Notes: generated by a model from the letters alone, not told the origin. DNA of 23,005 bases from CAZIWJ01 sp964542855 (GCA_964542855.1 CAZIWJ010000030.1:1-23005); one strand, 5' to 3'. Counted from the first letter of the stretch, positions 1 to 10,500 are shown. Made by a program: numbers and translations.

Positions 1-136
1 CAAGGGTATCGATGGCTTTCGCATGGACGTGACCGGAATGAACTGAACATGATTTCCCACTTTAATCATATGGGTATCGACCGGGAAAAGAACAACCTTT
101 TCCCGTACCGCTTATGCCTCCCCCTTCAAAGCTTCA

Positions 137-1579
137 CTAGAAATAATACGAATAATATCCCTTCACGCCACGGTTATTGATGCCTTCAATAACCACCTTG
201 CCTTTCATTCCTTTAAGGAGGCTTTCCAGCTCACGGGGAGTTTTAACTGAATTCTTGTTAATTGCTGTAACAATGAAGCCTTCCTGGATGCCCAGTCGCT
301 GCATAAACCCCCGGTTAATTTTGGCAATGCGTACCCCATTCGGAATGCCCAGGATCTCCTGTTCATCTTCAGGCAGGGTTTCGAATACCGCACCCAGGTG
401 TTCCGATTCGTACACCTCACGGGTAATAATGCTGGTAGTGCCCAGCTGATTGGTCAGTAATACCTTTTCCTGCTGCGGTTTGTTATTGCGACTGAAACTG
501 AGGGTTACCTTATCTCCAGGAGAGTAATAGCCGATGATTTCGTCAAATTCACTTTTGCTGTTTACCGGCTCACCTCCTACCGCGGTAATAATATCGCCGG
601 GTTGCAGGTTAATCCGGGCGGCGGCCCCATTTTTTCTAACAGCATTAACTACCACGCCATCCCGATTGCTGATATTGAGCCTATCGGCAATTTCCGGAGT
701 GATATCGAGAATATCAGCTCCTAAAATTGCTTTCTGCACCTCGCCGTATTCAATGATATCATCGGTTACTTTGCGCACTACATCTACCGGTACGGCAAAA
801 CCATAACCGGCGTACGATCCGGTGCGTGATAAAATAGCCGTATTAATGCCAACCAGCTTGCCTTCGCGGTTAACCAGTGCCCCACCACTGTTCCCGGGGT
901 TAATGGCAGCATCCGTTTGGATAAACGATTCAATCGGGATATCGCTTTTCAAAATGTTAATGTCCCGCCCTTTGGCGCTAACAATACCGGCAGTTACCGT
1001 AGACGTCAGGTTGAACGGGTTCCCAACGGCCAGCACCCATTCGCCTACTTTCAGGTTGCGTGAACTGCCCAGTTCAATATTGGGAAGGTTGTTTTCTTCC
1101 ACTTTCAGCACGGCAATATCAGTACCCGGATCGGTACCGATAACACTGGCTTCATAAGCCCGCTTATTATGAATCACCTGGATGCGGTTAGCATTATCTA
1201 TTACGTGGTTGTTAGTGATGATGTAACCGTCTTTGCTGTAAATAACCCCCGAACCGGTACTAACCTGCTGCTGGCTGCTGCGGCCCTCAAAAAACAACTC
1301 GAACCAGCTTACGCGGCCGTAGTTCGTATTCGATAACGTTTTAATGAACACTACACTGGGCGTACTGCGGGCCGAGGCTTCGGCAAAATCTGCCTCCCCA
1401 TTTAGGGTGCGAACGGGTTCCTGCCGGTCTACCTTAAACGTATTGAAAGGCTGGTTTGGGGGCGCCGGTCGACCTCGAACCTGCGTATTGGGGGGAGTGT
1501 AAACGTAATGAACAAAAAGAAAGGCACCGGCCAGTCCTGCCATTAATCCGGTAACCAGGGATATTAAAAAGTTTTTCAT
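137..1579 (-). CDS. degQ: DegQ/HtrA family periplasmic serine endoprotease (Do-like)
   Basis: Envelope quality-control protease that degrades or refolds misfolded exported proteins. Seen in the 480-residue product: an N-terminal hydrophobic segment (about 4-27) serving as signal peptide or membrane anchor; a trypsin-like domain with the catalytic triad H125 (TNNHV), D154 (TDIAVLKV) and S231 in GNSGGAL; then two PDZ domains, about 285-378 (with the LQPGDII motif) and about 394-480. Length and the two-PDZ layout fit the DegP/DegQ family. The ATG at 1579 is chosen because it gives the hydrophobic leader at once. The gene stands alone on the minus strand and points to the left edge. A 206-base gap separates it from the broken phospholipase gene, and I find no clear promoter match there. 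Whether it acts more like DegP, DegQ or DegS cannot be told from sequence; the two PDZ domains argue against DegS. Confidence 0.95.
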   Translation of the reverse strand: MKNFLISLVTGLMAGLAGAFLFVHYVYTPPNTQVRGRPAPPNQPFNTFKVDRQEPVRTLNGEADFAEASARSTPSVVFIKTLSNTNYGRVSWFELFFEGRSSQQQVSTGSGVIYSKDGYIITNNHVIDNANRIQVIHNKRAYEASVIGTDPGTDIAVLKVEENNLPNIELGSSRNLKVGEWVLAVGNPFNLTSTVTAGIVSAKGRDINILKSDIPIESFIQTDAAINPGNSGGALVNREGKLVGINTAILSRTGSYAGYGFAVPVDVVRKVTDDIIEYGEVQKAILGADILDITPEIADRLNISNRDGVVVNAVRKNGAAARINLQPGDIITAVGGEPVNSKSEFDEIIGYYSPGDKVTLSFSRNNKPQQEKVLLTNQLGTTSIITREVYESEHLGAVFETLPEDEQEILGIPNGVRIAKINRGFMQRLGIQEGFIVTAINKNSVKTPRELESLLKGMKGKVVIEGINNRGVKGYYSYYF

Positions 1580-1785
1580 AATCGCTGTCTTACCTTTTAT
1601 TAACTTAAACGATCGCTATTCGGTTTAATGGATACCGGATCGTGAAAAATGTAAATAAATTTCATTAATTCATTCATGAGTTGCCAGCATTTAACGGTGA
1701 ATTCCTTACAGGTTCGTTTAACGTGGGAAAAGCAAAGAATTTCTAAAACCACCAACAATGTGCATCTTCCCCCGATGTAAACAAC

Positions 1786-2405
1786 ATGATGCGGCACATT
1801 TTACTTTTTATCTTGAGTGCTCAGTTGCTGGCAGGCCTAGTTTTTTGCCCAGGAACAACGGCCATCTGTAGGACTGGTGCTGAGCGGAGGAGCTGCCAAA
1901 GGTATGGCCCACGTGGGGGCGTTGAAAGTGCTGAAAGAAGAAGAAATCCGCCCCGACTACATTACCGGAACCAGTATGGGAGCATGGGCCCTGTATGCCA
2001 TAGGCTACGAAGCAACGGAAAGCCTACTACCCCTGATTCCGGCCTGCTGCCCGAAGCCATGCGGGCCATTATGGCTATTCCTACAGTCTGTACCCGCTCG
2101 TAGAACGCAGCACACCCTTCCGGGGAGTGAAGCCTTACGAATTAAGCCTGGCCAATTATGCGCTGGCCCGGGAAGAGCTCCGGGTGGAAGTATATCCGAA
2201 CTTCTTTGCAAAGGCAGTGGTGAACCTGCTGCTTTCCGACGTTTACCAACTGAGGGAGAACCCGGTTGTTACCCGGAACATTTTAGGCTACGGAGTGGGA
2301 GTGAGCTACCGTTCAATCATGGGACCTATCCAGGTAGCCGTGGCCCACCAGCATAATACCGACCAGTGGTTAGGCTTTTTCAGTTTAGGATTTCATTTCA
2401 GGTAA
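1786..2405 (+). pseudogene. Decayed patatin-like phospholipase with C-terminal outer-membrane barrel
   Basis: Remnant in three reading frames. Frame of 1786: leader MMRHILLFILSAQLLAGLVF, a signal peptide. After a run of six T (1841-1846) the homology shifts by one base to the frame of 1877, which carries VGLVLSGGAAKGMAHVGAL and GTSMGA, the oxyanion loop and the G-x-S-x-G nucleophile of patatins, up to about 2022. The homology then returns to the first frame with DSGLLPEAMRAIMAIP (about 2035-2082), a conserved patatin block normally about 100 residues further on, and stops at TAG 2101-2103. The third frame from about 2079 to the TAA at 2403-2405 gives about 108 residues ending in GFFSLGFHFR, a typical last beta strand of the BamA-like barrel. 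Intact relatives in Bacteroidota have, from memory, about 700-850 residues, so most of the middle is gone. Even the GTSMGA region looks two residues short. A product is unlikely. Confidence 0.85.
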
Positions 2406-2434
2406 TTTAACTCTGAAATTGAAAACCCCAGAAA

Positions 2435-2453
2435 CTTTCATGTAGGTTGAAAG
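2435..2453. terminator. Small hairpin between the convergent phospholipase remnant and ung
   Basis: CTTTCA (2435-2440) and TGAAAG (2448-2453) form a perfect 6-bp stem with a 7-base loop, in the 98-base gap between two convergent genes. On the minus strand the bases after the stem are T-rich but interrupted by GGGG, so a rho-independent terminator for ung is possible but weak. Confidence 0.25.
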
Positions 2454-2503
2454 AAAGCGTATGGAAAAATATTTTCATGAAAACGCAGACTAAACTTTTT
2501 GCT

Positions 2504-3166
2504 CTACCACTGAATGGGTTCCATGCCTTGTTGCTTCAGGTATGCGTTAGCTTTTTGAAAATGCCCATTGCCGAAAAACCCGCGGTGTGCCGAAAGGGGC
2601 GAAGGGTGAGGCGACTTCAATACACAGTGCTTTTCCGGATCAATAAAGCTGGCTTTCTTCTGGGCGTACGACCCCCAAAGCAGAAAAACCAGGTGCTCCT
2701 TATTCTCAACCAGCCGGTGAATAACGGCATCGGTAAAAATTTCCCATCCTTTTTTCTGGTGGGAGCCCGCCTGGTGCGCCCTTACTGTAAGCGTGGCATT
2801 AAGCAGAAGTACCCCCTGCTCAGCCCATTGGCCAAGATCGCCGGAAGCGGGCATCTCGGTATTATATTCCTCCTGAATTTCCTTAAAAATATTTACCAGG
2901 GAAGGGGGGAAGGGAATGCCGTCTTTTACCGAAAAAGCGAGCCCATTGGCCTGTTTAGGGCCATGGTAAGGGTCCTGCCCCAGGATAACGACCTTGGTGT
3001 GGTCGAAAGGGCAGGCTTCGAAAGCCCGGAAAATATCCTTGCCCGGGGGGAACACTTTCCCGTTGCGGTATTCGGTTTTAATGAATTCTACTAAGCTTAA
3101 AAAATAAGGCTTGCTAAACTCGCCGCTTAGTTGATTTTTCCACGAAGGCTCTATTTTTACGTCCAT
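2504..3166 (-). CDS. ung: Uracil-DNA glycosylase (family 1)
   Basis: Removes uracil from DNA, the first step of base excision repair of deaminated cytosine or misincorporated dUTP. The 220-residue product has the family-1 motifs in order: GQDPYHG at 63-69 with the water-activating D65, the uracil-binding block LLNATLTVR at 121-129 (N123), and the HPSPLS loop at 187-192 with H187. D65 and H187 are nearly at their E. coli positions (D64, H187), and the length is the family norm, so the gene looks intact and complete. The start ATG at 3166 sits just before the usual N-terminal helix. It faces away from apaG with 80 bases between them. An exact -7-like element (see 3214-3221) could drive it. Confidence 0.97.
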   Translation of the reverse strand: MDVKIEPSWKNQLSGEFSKPYFLSLVEFIKTEYRNGKVFPPGKDIFRAFEACPFDHTKVVILGQDPYHGPKQANGLAFSVKDGIPFPPSLVNIFKEIQEEYNTEMPASGDLGQWAEQGVLLLNATLTVRAHQAGSHQKKGWEIFTDAVIHRLVENKEHLVFLLWGSYAQKKASFIDPEKHCVLKSPHPSPLSAHRGFFGNGHFQKANAYLKQQGMEPIQW

Positions 3167-3213
3167 GTAATGTTTAGTAGTGTATTATTATCGTTTTATT
3201 ACTGGTTTTATAC

Positions 3214-3221
3214 CAAACTTA
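3214..3221 (-). promoter_or_regulatory. Candidate -7 promoter element for ung
   Basis: Read on the minus strand this is TAAGTTTG, an exact match to the Bacteroidota -7 pattern TAnnTTTG. It would place a transcript start about 35-42 bases before the ung ATG. No good TTTG -33 element lies at the expected distance (only TTTA, at 22 bases), so support is partial. Confidence 0.35.
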
Positions 3222-3246
3222 TAGTTAATTAAAGCGTTTAAAATAA

Positions 3247-3651
3247 ATGAAAAATAAAGTGGTTATGGTTACTGAAATAACGGAAGGCGTGCAAGTCACC
3301 GTCGAGACGGCGTACCAACCTAACTACTCTAGTCCCAACCAATTTCATTATGTATTTACGTACCACATCACTATTGAAAACAAAAGCGATGTAACGGTAA
3401 AGCTAATGCGCCGGCATTGGTTCATCAGCGATGCCACCTATCCGGTACGAGAAATTGAAGGGGAAGGTGTAGTAGGCAAACAGCCAGTACTCGAACCCGG
3501 TGCCAGTCATCAATACGTTTCTGGTTGCAACCTGCGATCGGGGGTAGGTAAGATGTATGGAACGTACCTGATGAATCGCGTATCAGATGGAAAGGAGTTT
3601 GCTGTAAAAATTCCCGAGTTTAATATGCTGGTTCCTTACCGGGTAAACTAG
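3247..3651 (+). CDS. apaG: ApaG domain protein
   Basis: Stand-alone ApaG protein, 134 residues, close to the usual 125-130. The family has a fibronectin-III-like beta sandwich. In enterobacteria it is linked to Co2+/Mg2+ efflux and to the diadenosine tetraphosphatase ApaH, but the biochemical role is not settled. Seen: the core TYHITIENKSDVTVKLMRRHW, then ISDA, GEGVVGKQPVLEPGASHQY, SGCNL, and the closing KIPEFNMLVP, all in family order, so the protein ends where ApaG normally ends. ATG at 3247 follows an A/T-rich leader without a Shine-Dalgarno sequence. There is no apaH neighbour. The gene is followed in the same reading frame by the methyltransferase, whose open frame begins directly after this gene's TAG stop. 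Confidence 0.93.
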   Translation: MKNKVVMVTEITEGVQVTVETAYQPNYSSPNQFHYVFTYHITIENKSDVTVKLMRRHWFISDATYPVREIEGEGVVGKQPVLEPGASHQYVSGCNLRSGVGKMYGTYLMNRVSDGKEFAVKIPEFNMLVPYRVN

Positions 3652-3699
3652 TGTAGTTGTTCTAACCTCAAACTTTTAGTTATTAGGCTAAATTTTTTA

Positions 3700-4476
3700 A
3701 TTGAACAGGTTTTTTACCGCATTCAGCATCAGATTAAGGTTTTAACGTCGGGCGATCTTCACCCACCTTTTATTTTCCGGTTTTACAACGAGGTTTTAAA
3801 ATCTGACCGGCAGCCCAGGAACATTGGGCAGATTCATCAAATCAGGAAAAAGTTACGGCGAAATACCGAACAGGTAAACCAGCCAACTATTGGTGCGCCT
3901 TCCCGGGTATTACCGGCATCTTCAAACCCGGTAAGCAAAATTGTCCGATACGGAGTCAGTCCGCACCGCTTTGCAAATTTACTGTACAAAATAGCCACTT
4001 TTAATGAATCCGAAACGCTGGTGGAACTGGGCACCGCCCTGGGAACTACCACGTTGTACCTCTCTTCGGTAAGTTCAGCAAAACAGGTGTTTACGCTGGA
4101 AGGCAACCCCGACCTGGCTCAGGTAAGCCAGCAGGTATTTGATTCCTGGCCGGAAAAGAACATCATGCTTCAGCGTGGAAATATAGACGATACGCTTCCG
4201 AACCTGCTCAGTAAAACCGGGCAGATCGATTTTGTATACATCGACGCCAACCACCGCTACGAAGCTACCCTGCGGTACTTCAACGGCTTACTCCCCTACA
4301 TGAGTGAAAATGGTATCATGGTATTCGATGACATCTACTGGTCGGCCGAAATGCGGCAGGCCTGGCAGGAAATTCACCGGAATAACCAGGTAAGCTTGAG
4401 CATCGACCTGTTTCGTGCCGGGGTCATCTTCTTCCACCCCCTAAGAAAAAAACAGCATTATTTCTTAAATTATTAA
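3700..4476 (+). CDS. Class I SAM-dependent methyltransferase, probable ATT start
   Basis: Rossmann-fold methyltransferase of the O-methyltransferase-like group (COG4122/Methyltransf_24 type); substrate unknown. Numbered from an ATT at 3700 (258 residues): N-terminal helix and GDLHPPFIFRFYNEVL, matching the HxxHSPFxFxLY block of Bacteroidota relatives; motif I VELGTALGTTT (108-118); acidic LEGNP (133-137); IDFVYIDANH (about 177-186); and NGIMVFDDIYW. The coding frame is open from the apaG stop (3649-3651) and has no ATG, GTG or TTG before the GTG at 4021. That GTG lies inside motif I and cannot be a true start. ATT at 3700 is about 20 residues before the HPPF block, where relatives usually begin. 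Either this is a rare ATT start, or the start codon has been lost and the gene is silent. Convergent with sprA, 42 bases apart. Confidence 0.75.
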   Translation: MEQVFYRIQHQIKVLTSGDLHPPFIFRFYNEVLKSDRQPRNIGQIHQIRKKLRRNTEQVNQPTIGAPSRVLPASSNPVSKIVRYGVSPHRFANLLYKIATFNESETLVELGTALGTTTLYLSSVSSAKQVFTLEGNPDLAQVSQQVFDSWPEKNIMLQRGNIDDTLPNLLSKTGQIDFVYIDANHRYEATLRYFNGLLPYMSENGIMVFDDIYWSAEMRQAWQEIHRNNQVSLSIDLFRAGVIFFHPLRKKQHYFLNY

Positions 4477-4500
4477 ATGACTTGTAGTTTCCGGAGGAAG

Positions 4501-4518
4501 CCCGGTTTATCAACTGGG
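4501..4518. terminator. Possible hairpin between methyltransferase and sprA
   Basis: CCCgGTT-tatc-AACtGGG is an inverted repeat with one mismatch, touching the sprA stop codon in the 42-base gap between convergent genes. It could act as a bidirectional end signal. Neither side carries a T-run, so the call is weak. Confidence 0.2.
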
Positions 4519-7500
4519 TTACTGCGCCAGGTTAAAGCGAAGCTGTGCCCCGAAAGCGGTGGTGGTTCGCCGGGGAGAAGTGGTAACCCGCGGCTCATTC
4601 ACCGTTCGCTCGAAATAGAAATTCAAACTTAGTTTTTCATTAAGTACATAGCTCAGCGTAGGCCTGATTTGCAGGTTCAGGTTCCCGTTGGTTACAGTAC
4701 TCCCCTCGTTAATTCGGCGCTGAACGGTTTCCGTATCTCGAAGCGACACGTTCATGCGGAAGGTGATATCATTATCGAGCGTAATGGTTCGGCCCTGTAC
4801 CCGGAACGGTAATTTAAACTTCGATTTAGTAAAGCCCAGTTCCATTGAGATATCCTGGCTACGCTGTTCGGTAACCTGGGAATTGGTAAGCTGCAGGGTT
4901 AAATTCCGTTCTCTGCGGTACGAAAGGTTAGCCGTCAGGCGGCTTTTGGTTCGTACATTAATCCCGATTAAAGGCGAGAACTGCTCGGAAATGGTTACCT
5001 GCTGAATTACGTAAACCGGGGCAAAGGTATTTCCATTGTCTACACTTTCGTTCAGGAGTTCGGGCCGGTAATTTTCTACCTGGTTGTTTAATTCCAGTTG
5101 GTTTGGATCGTTGTAGTTCAGGAAGCTGGTGTAATTGTTTACCGAATAAGTAGAGCGGTACGCATGGCGTAGGCTTACCGAAGTAAATACATCGGCCAGT
5201 TGGGGTAGCAGTTTGGTAAGGCCCGAGTAGTCGACCTGCCAGTTGGGCATGGGGATATTCGGGAACGGGTTTAGTCCTACATCCAGCGGATCGGCCCCTG
5301 AATAGGCACCAATGAACGCCGGGATGAGCACGTCCTGCGAAAGGGAATCGTACGACAGCGTTTCGTTCGGGTTCAGGAATTCGAGTTGTTCCCGGATGCG
5401 GGTACGGTTGCTGACAAACTCTTCGAAAACGGGGGAATTATTATTTTCGTCATCGCTAATAAAAGCGGTACGGATACTCAGGAATGAAATGCTGTAATTA
5501 CCACTTCGGGTTGGATTAACCGAAATGTATCCCCCGTCATTACGCCCGTCTTCATCGAGTTCATTGTCGCCGGGCCGGCGGAAAATTTCCTGGTACCGGT
5601 CGGTTTTGGTCTTCTTGGCATCTACGCGGATACGAAAATCGCGTATGGGTTCAATGGAAGCCTGCAGGTTCAGGTTCACGCTTCTCGACTGGCTGAATGG
5701 CGTAGTTAACGAGTCGCTGGTGCTGAGCCAGCCATTTTGGGCAGCTTGCAGCCGGATGCCCGGATCCTGGCTTCCCAGTACAAAAGGAACGCCCGGAGCA
5801 TCGAAATCCTGGTCGAACCCAAAAAGGGCAGGGCTAGGCTGAAAACCGGCAAGCCGCGTTCCGTCGGTTACGCTGTAGGTAGCGTTCACGCTTCTAACCG
5901 ACATCAGGGTGCGCAGTATCGCATTGAATAGTTTAGGCTGGTTGGCGCTTTCCTCCTCATCCTGCGCCTGCCTGCTTCTTCTCCGCCTGCGGGGAGAATT
6001 AATTTGTTTCAGGTAATCGATTTTGTTGTACAGCTTTACAAAGTCTACTTTACCGCTGGCACTTTGTTCCCGGTTATTCTGCAAAGAGTTACCAAATCTT
6101 TCTACCACGTTCAGGGCACCGGCCTGCCAGCTGTAGCCTGCCGAATACCGGGCGTCGGCACTGATCCAGTCGGTGATCGGGATTTTATTGAACGGTACCC
6201 GGTAATTGGCGCTTATTTGCTGGTTAAAATTCTTGAGGCGTCCGCCGTTCAGGATCTGATCCAGCACATACTGTTGTTCTTCGTTGGTATTAATGGCCCC
6301 GTTAATCTGGTCTTCGGGTTCATCAATTACCGCGTTGGCCCGGGCGTTGTAATCGAGCGAAAGGTTGCTGGTAAAGTTCCAGCGTAAGTTATAATTACGG
6401 TTAAACGTAAGCGATTTTTCGTAAATCGGATTTAGCGAGCCCAGGGTAGTGGCATTCCGATAACGGGTTTCCACAAACCGGCGGTTCAACTCGCCACGCA
6501 CGGTAACAGAAGTAGGCACCGGTGAAAAGTTAAAATCTTTTATTAGTTTAAACCAGGGAGAATTTAACCCCTTCATGTTGGCAAATGGCTTAATACTCAA
6601 CTGGGGAAAGTTATACGTATAATTTAGCGATCCCTGGTAATTTCGCTGCTCCCGCTTGGCAATATCGAAGTTGCTGCGCACCACATTGCTGTAAGCATAA
6701 GAAAGCGAAAAGTTGGAAATATCGAAAAAGTGGTTCTTTTCCCGTTCCGGGTTGCGCTCCTTGCGTACGTTAATAAAGTTAATACTGCGGCGGGTGGTCT
6801 GGTCCGTAACAATGTCGCGATATTCATTTCGCCGGGCATCGGTATCAAATGCCCTCAGCCGGTCGGTAAGTAAAATGTCGTCGTTCTGCGGATCGAATTG
6901 AGGCGTAATGTCGGTATTTTCGTAGCTGACATACATCGGCAGCTTTACCCGGAACTTACTGGGCAAAAACTTGTCCAGGGCCACATTCGCCGACACGTCG
7001 TAACCGAATGTTTCTTCGCGGGTCCGTTCCGATACCCTCGATTGAATGCCTCCGAAGCCAAAGCTGGTAAAATTAGTGGATGCATTTACCGTAGCCAGGT
7101 CGGCCAGTTGAATACTGGTGCGGGCGTTGGTGGCGTAACCGGCCCGGCTATCGAAATCGCTTACCCGCAATTCGTTCGCCCAGAGGCGTACAGACTTGGG
7201 AGCCCGGTCTTCAGAAGCCGGGTTTTTTACCCCGATTAACACGGTATTGATGTTTGCCAGGTCAGGGTTACCTTTAATCCGTACCAGGTAGCGGCCTACC
7301 CGTCGGGTATCGCCCCCGCCGGCATTTCGCTGGGCTTTCAGGGCCGAAAGCTCACCGAGCTGAATATTGATTTCATTATTGGCCGGCCAGATTTCCCGCG
7401 GATCGGTGGTACCGAAAGGGGTCATCTCCAGCGGTACTTCCACCTGGTAGTAATTCTGGTCGGCATCGTTACCCAGGCGCAGGAAACCGGACACCTCTCC

Positions 7501-10500
7501 ATCCAGGGCGTCGCGGCTGTCGGCGTGCAACAGCATTTTAATGGAGCCATAATTGATCAGGTCGAGGCCAAAGTTTTTGAACACGGCCCGGCTTTCACCG
7601 TCGCGCAGGTTTTTTACATCAAGCTGCAAGGATTGTTCATTGGCTTCGCGAAATACGATGGAAGTGTTGTCGCGGTCGCGGTTAAAACCGGGGGGCAGCA
7701 CGTAGGGAATCCGGTCGGAGCCTGCGTTCGCATTTTCCTCAATATTTACAACAGAAATTGTAAAGTCTGATTCCACATCACTTTCCAGGTTAATCGACTC
7801 TTCAATAATTGGTTCTGCTCGTCGCCACTGGCTGCCTACTAACTGGAAGTTAGCCATTCGTAATACAACCGGCTGCACGAAATCGGAGAGCACCATCCGC
7901 AGGTAACGGATGGTTTTAAACCCCTGAATATTACCGACTACATCGTCGGGCTGCCTTACCGGGATACGAAAAAGGTACCAGGTAACCGGGTCGCCGTTAT
8001 CGTCGGTATCGCGAATAGCATCTACAACATTATTTCGCCCTACCTGCAGGCTTCCAGGGTCGAGATCTACCCGGTATTCGTAATATTCTTCCAGGTCGCT
8101 TACCGTGTTATCACGGTTCAGGTCTTCATTATCGGGCTGAATGCTATTGGAAACCGGGAAATCGATGTTATTATCCTGCACTACCGGTGAGTTATTTTCT
8201 TGCCCGTTAAAGCTTTTGTAACGCTCTACAATGCTGGCCTGGCGCTGGTCAAGGTCGGTACCCAGGAAGTACTGGAAGTCGTCGCCCGACGGGTCATTTT
8301 CCACGATGGCCCGAACCCCGGGAGATAACTGGTTCAGGTAATCGCTGAAGTATTCGTTTTCGCCCTGTAATCCCTGGGCAGTGGGTTTAGAAGGGTAGCC
8401 GTCCCATCCTACATCCTGGTTTTGTCGAGACGACGGGGTATTATCGAAGGCATCGTTTAGGTACTGCGCCGTGGTAACCCGTCCGAATTCGTTGGTAGCT
8501 ACATTTTCGTTTCCGCCGTTTGGTGGCAATCCGTTTTCAAAAGCGTGGCGGTCGTCGGGGATTACATCTTCCGATATACTTCCCAGGTTGAAATACAGCG
8601 TGCCGCCGGTAGTATTATTTTCGTTCCGGATTCCATCCCGGACGCGCCCGTTTTCACCGGGAATGAAAGGGTCGAGCATCCAGAACTCAATGTATTCCAC
8701 GTTGGTTTTATCGAAGTCTACGTCTGAAGTAATGGCCCGGGTAATCGCCCCAAAATTCTGGCGGGCCTGCGAACGGGAGAAACGGCCCTCGTCATTCAGG
8801 TTCGGGTTGTAGTTATAAGGGCCACGCTCTTCGGGGAAGTAGGCGACGTCGAAAACCGGCAGCGGCAGGTTCAGCTGGGTGCGGCTACGGTTCGGAAAAA
8901 TTTCCTGGGGGGGTACGGCCCGTTCGTAATGGTTAGCGATGGTGCCGGGCAGGTGATCGGGTTTTAACCGGCTGGAGCTGCGGTAGAAGATGCTGTTATC
9001 GACGATATACCAGGCCATCTTGGCCCGACGGAAGTTGGAAGATATGCCACCTGCTTCCTGGCCGTAACGGTCATTATTAGTGCGGGGCGTAGCGCCGAGT
9101 GCCCAGTTCTGGTAGCTGCTTACCAGGTTAAACGGGGTAGCGGCATTTTCGAAATCGTCAACGTAAGATGTCCCCTCGCCATCAACGATATTGGAAGTGC
9201 CGGGTACCAACTGGGCAAATTCGGCATTAAAAGTAATGCTAGAAGGTTCCTTAGTTTGGATGAGAGGCAGAAAGTCTACCATTTTAGTAATAAACCGGGA
9301 ATCTTTGCGGAAGTTCACATCGAACCCATACTTCAGGTTGCGGGTAGGCTCATCACCGATGCTGATTCGGGAAATATTAGGCTGCTCGTTTAGGAAGAGC
9401 ATGGTAGCGCCGATGTTAATGTCGTCATTAATGCGGTAATCGAAACGATTTCCCAGCAGGGTACGCACCTGAAAGTTGAACAGGTCGGCTTTTTCAAAAG
9501 TAATCCGGATTTTCCGACCCGAGTTCACAACCCCTTCGTTCAGTAGAATAACGCGGCCCAGGTTGTAATCTACCCGGTAATCAACGTTTTCGGTCAGGGG
9601 CGAACCTCCGGCAGTAACCACTACCGACCCCTCGGAGATGTTAATGCCGGGCAGGGTAATTTCATTGGAAGAGCCCGAAGAAAAACTACCCTTAATAAAA
9701 AATTTATCTTTCTGGGTATTCAGTTCCGATTCTGCCTTGGTGGTGTTATAGAGTGAGCGGTACACGAGTTGTTCCTGCAGCCTGGGGTTGTCGCCCAGCA
9801 GATCAGACAACCGGCTGCCGAAGGGTTCCAGGTAAGGGAAGATAATGGTTCCACTACGGGTATCGATGGTTAGATCATCGATGTAGTCGAAGTTTCCGTC
9901 GGCTGGCGGGTCGTTATTTGGGTTTAGTTGATCGAGGCCCAGCAAACTGATTAACTGCTGGTCTTTGATGGGGCCTTCGTTCAGGCTGGGGTTATCGACG
10001 CCACTCTGGTCATCGCGGTACACCACCCGAAGCTGGAAACCATCGCGGGTAATTTGGCTGGCGTTGAGGGAGTAGACATTTTTCATCATCAGGTCCCAGG
10101 TAGGCACTTCGGTATTAATTTTGGTCGGGCGGAGCATTTTCAGGAAAATAACGTCGCTTTCCGGCCGGTTCTGGTAATCTTCTGTAAGCTCACCTACGCG
10201 ATAGCTTTGCCCCTGGTAGGTATATTCATAAGCTACTGCCAGCAACTCGTCGTTTTGCAGTCGTCGGGAAAGGGTAATGTACCCCAGCTTGGGATTTACT
10301 GAGTATTCTCTTTCTTCCAGTTTACGGGCCGAGGTAATCAGTTCGAAATCGGTACTCTTGGTAAAATTAAAAGGGGCACCTTCCAGGGCTGTTCCTACCT
10401 CGTTAATATTTCTCAGGCTGGGGTTGCCATTAGTGAGCCGGGAGAACAAATCGTTGGCGTTGTTTCGGTTCGCCTGCCCTGCCCCGGAGGCATTACTGTT

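Noticed and set aside
1..136. Open frames running into the left edge: on the minus strand a stretch from an ATG at 67-69 (MIKVGNHVQFIPVTSM...), on the plus strand a 14-codon tail ending at a TGA (GIDGFRMDVTGMN).
   Set aside because: Both are too short to identify. The minus-strand piece faintly recalls sugar- or allophanate-hydrolase-type beta strands, and the plus-strand piece recalls amylase-like wording, but neither has a decisive motif and they contradict each other.
1600..1797. A 65-codon minus-strand open frame in the gap upstream of degQ.
   Set aside because: Composition is unlike the neighbouring genes, it has no motif, and it covers the region expected to hold the degQ promoter; treated as non-coding.
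2447..3094. A 215-codon plus-strand open frame opposite ung.
   Set aside because: It is the antisense shadow of ung, whose catalytic motifs are unmistakable on the other strand.
4021..4476. GTG at 4021 as the start of the methyltransferase.
   Set aside because: It lies within motif I (VELGTALG) and would remove the SAM-binding loop and the conserved N-terminal block that is plainly encoded upstream in the same frame.
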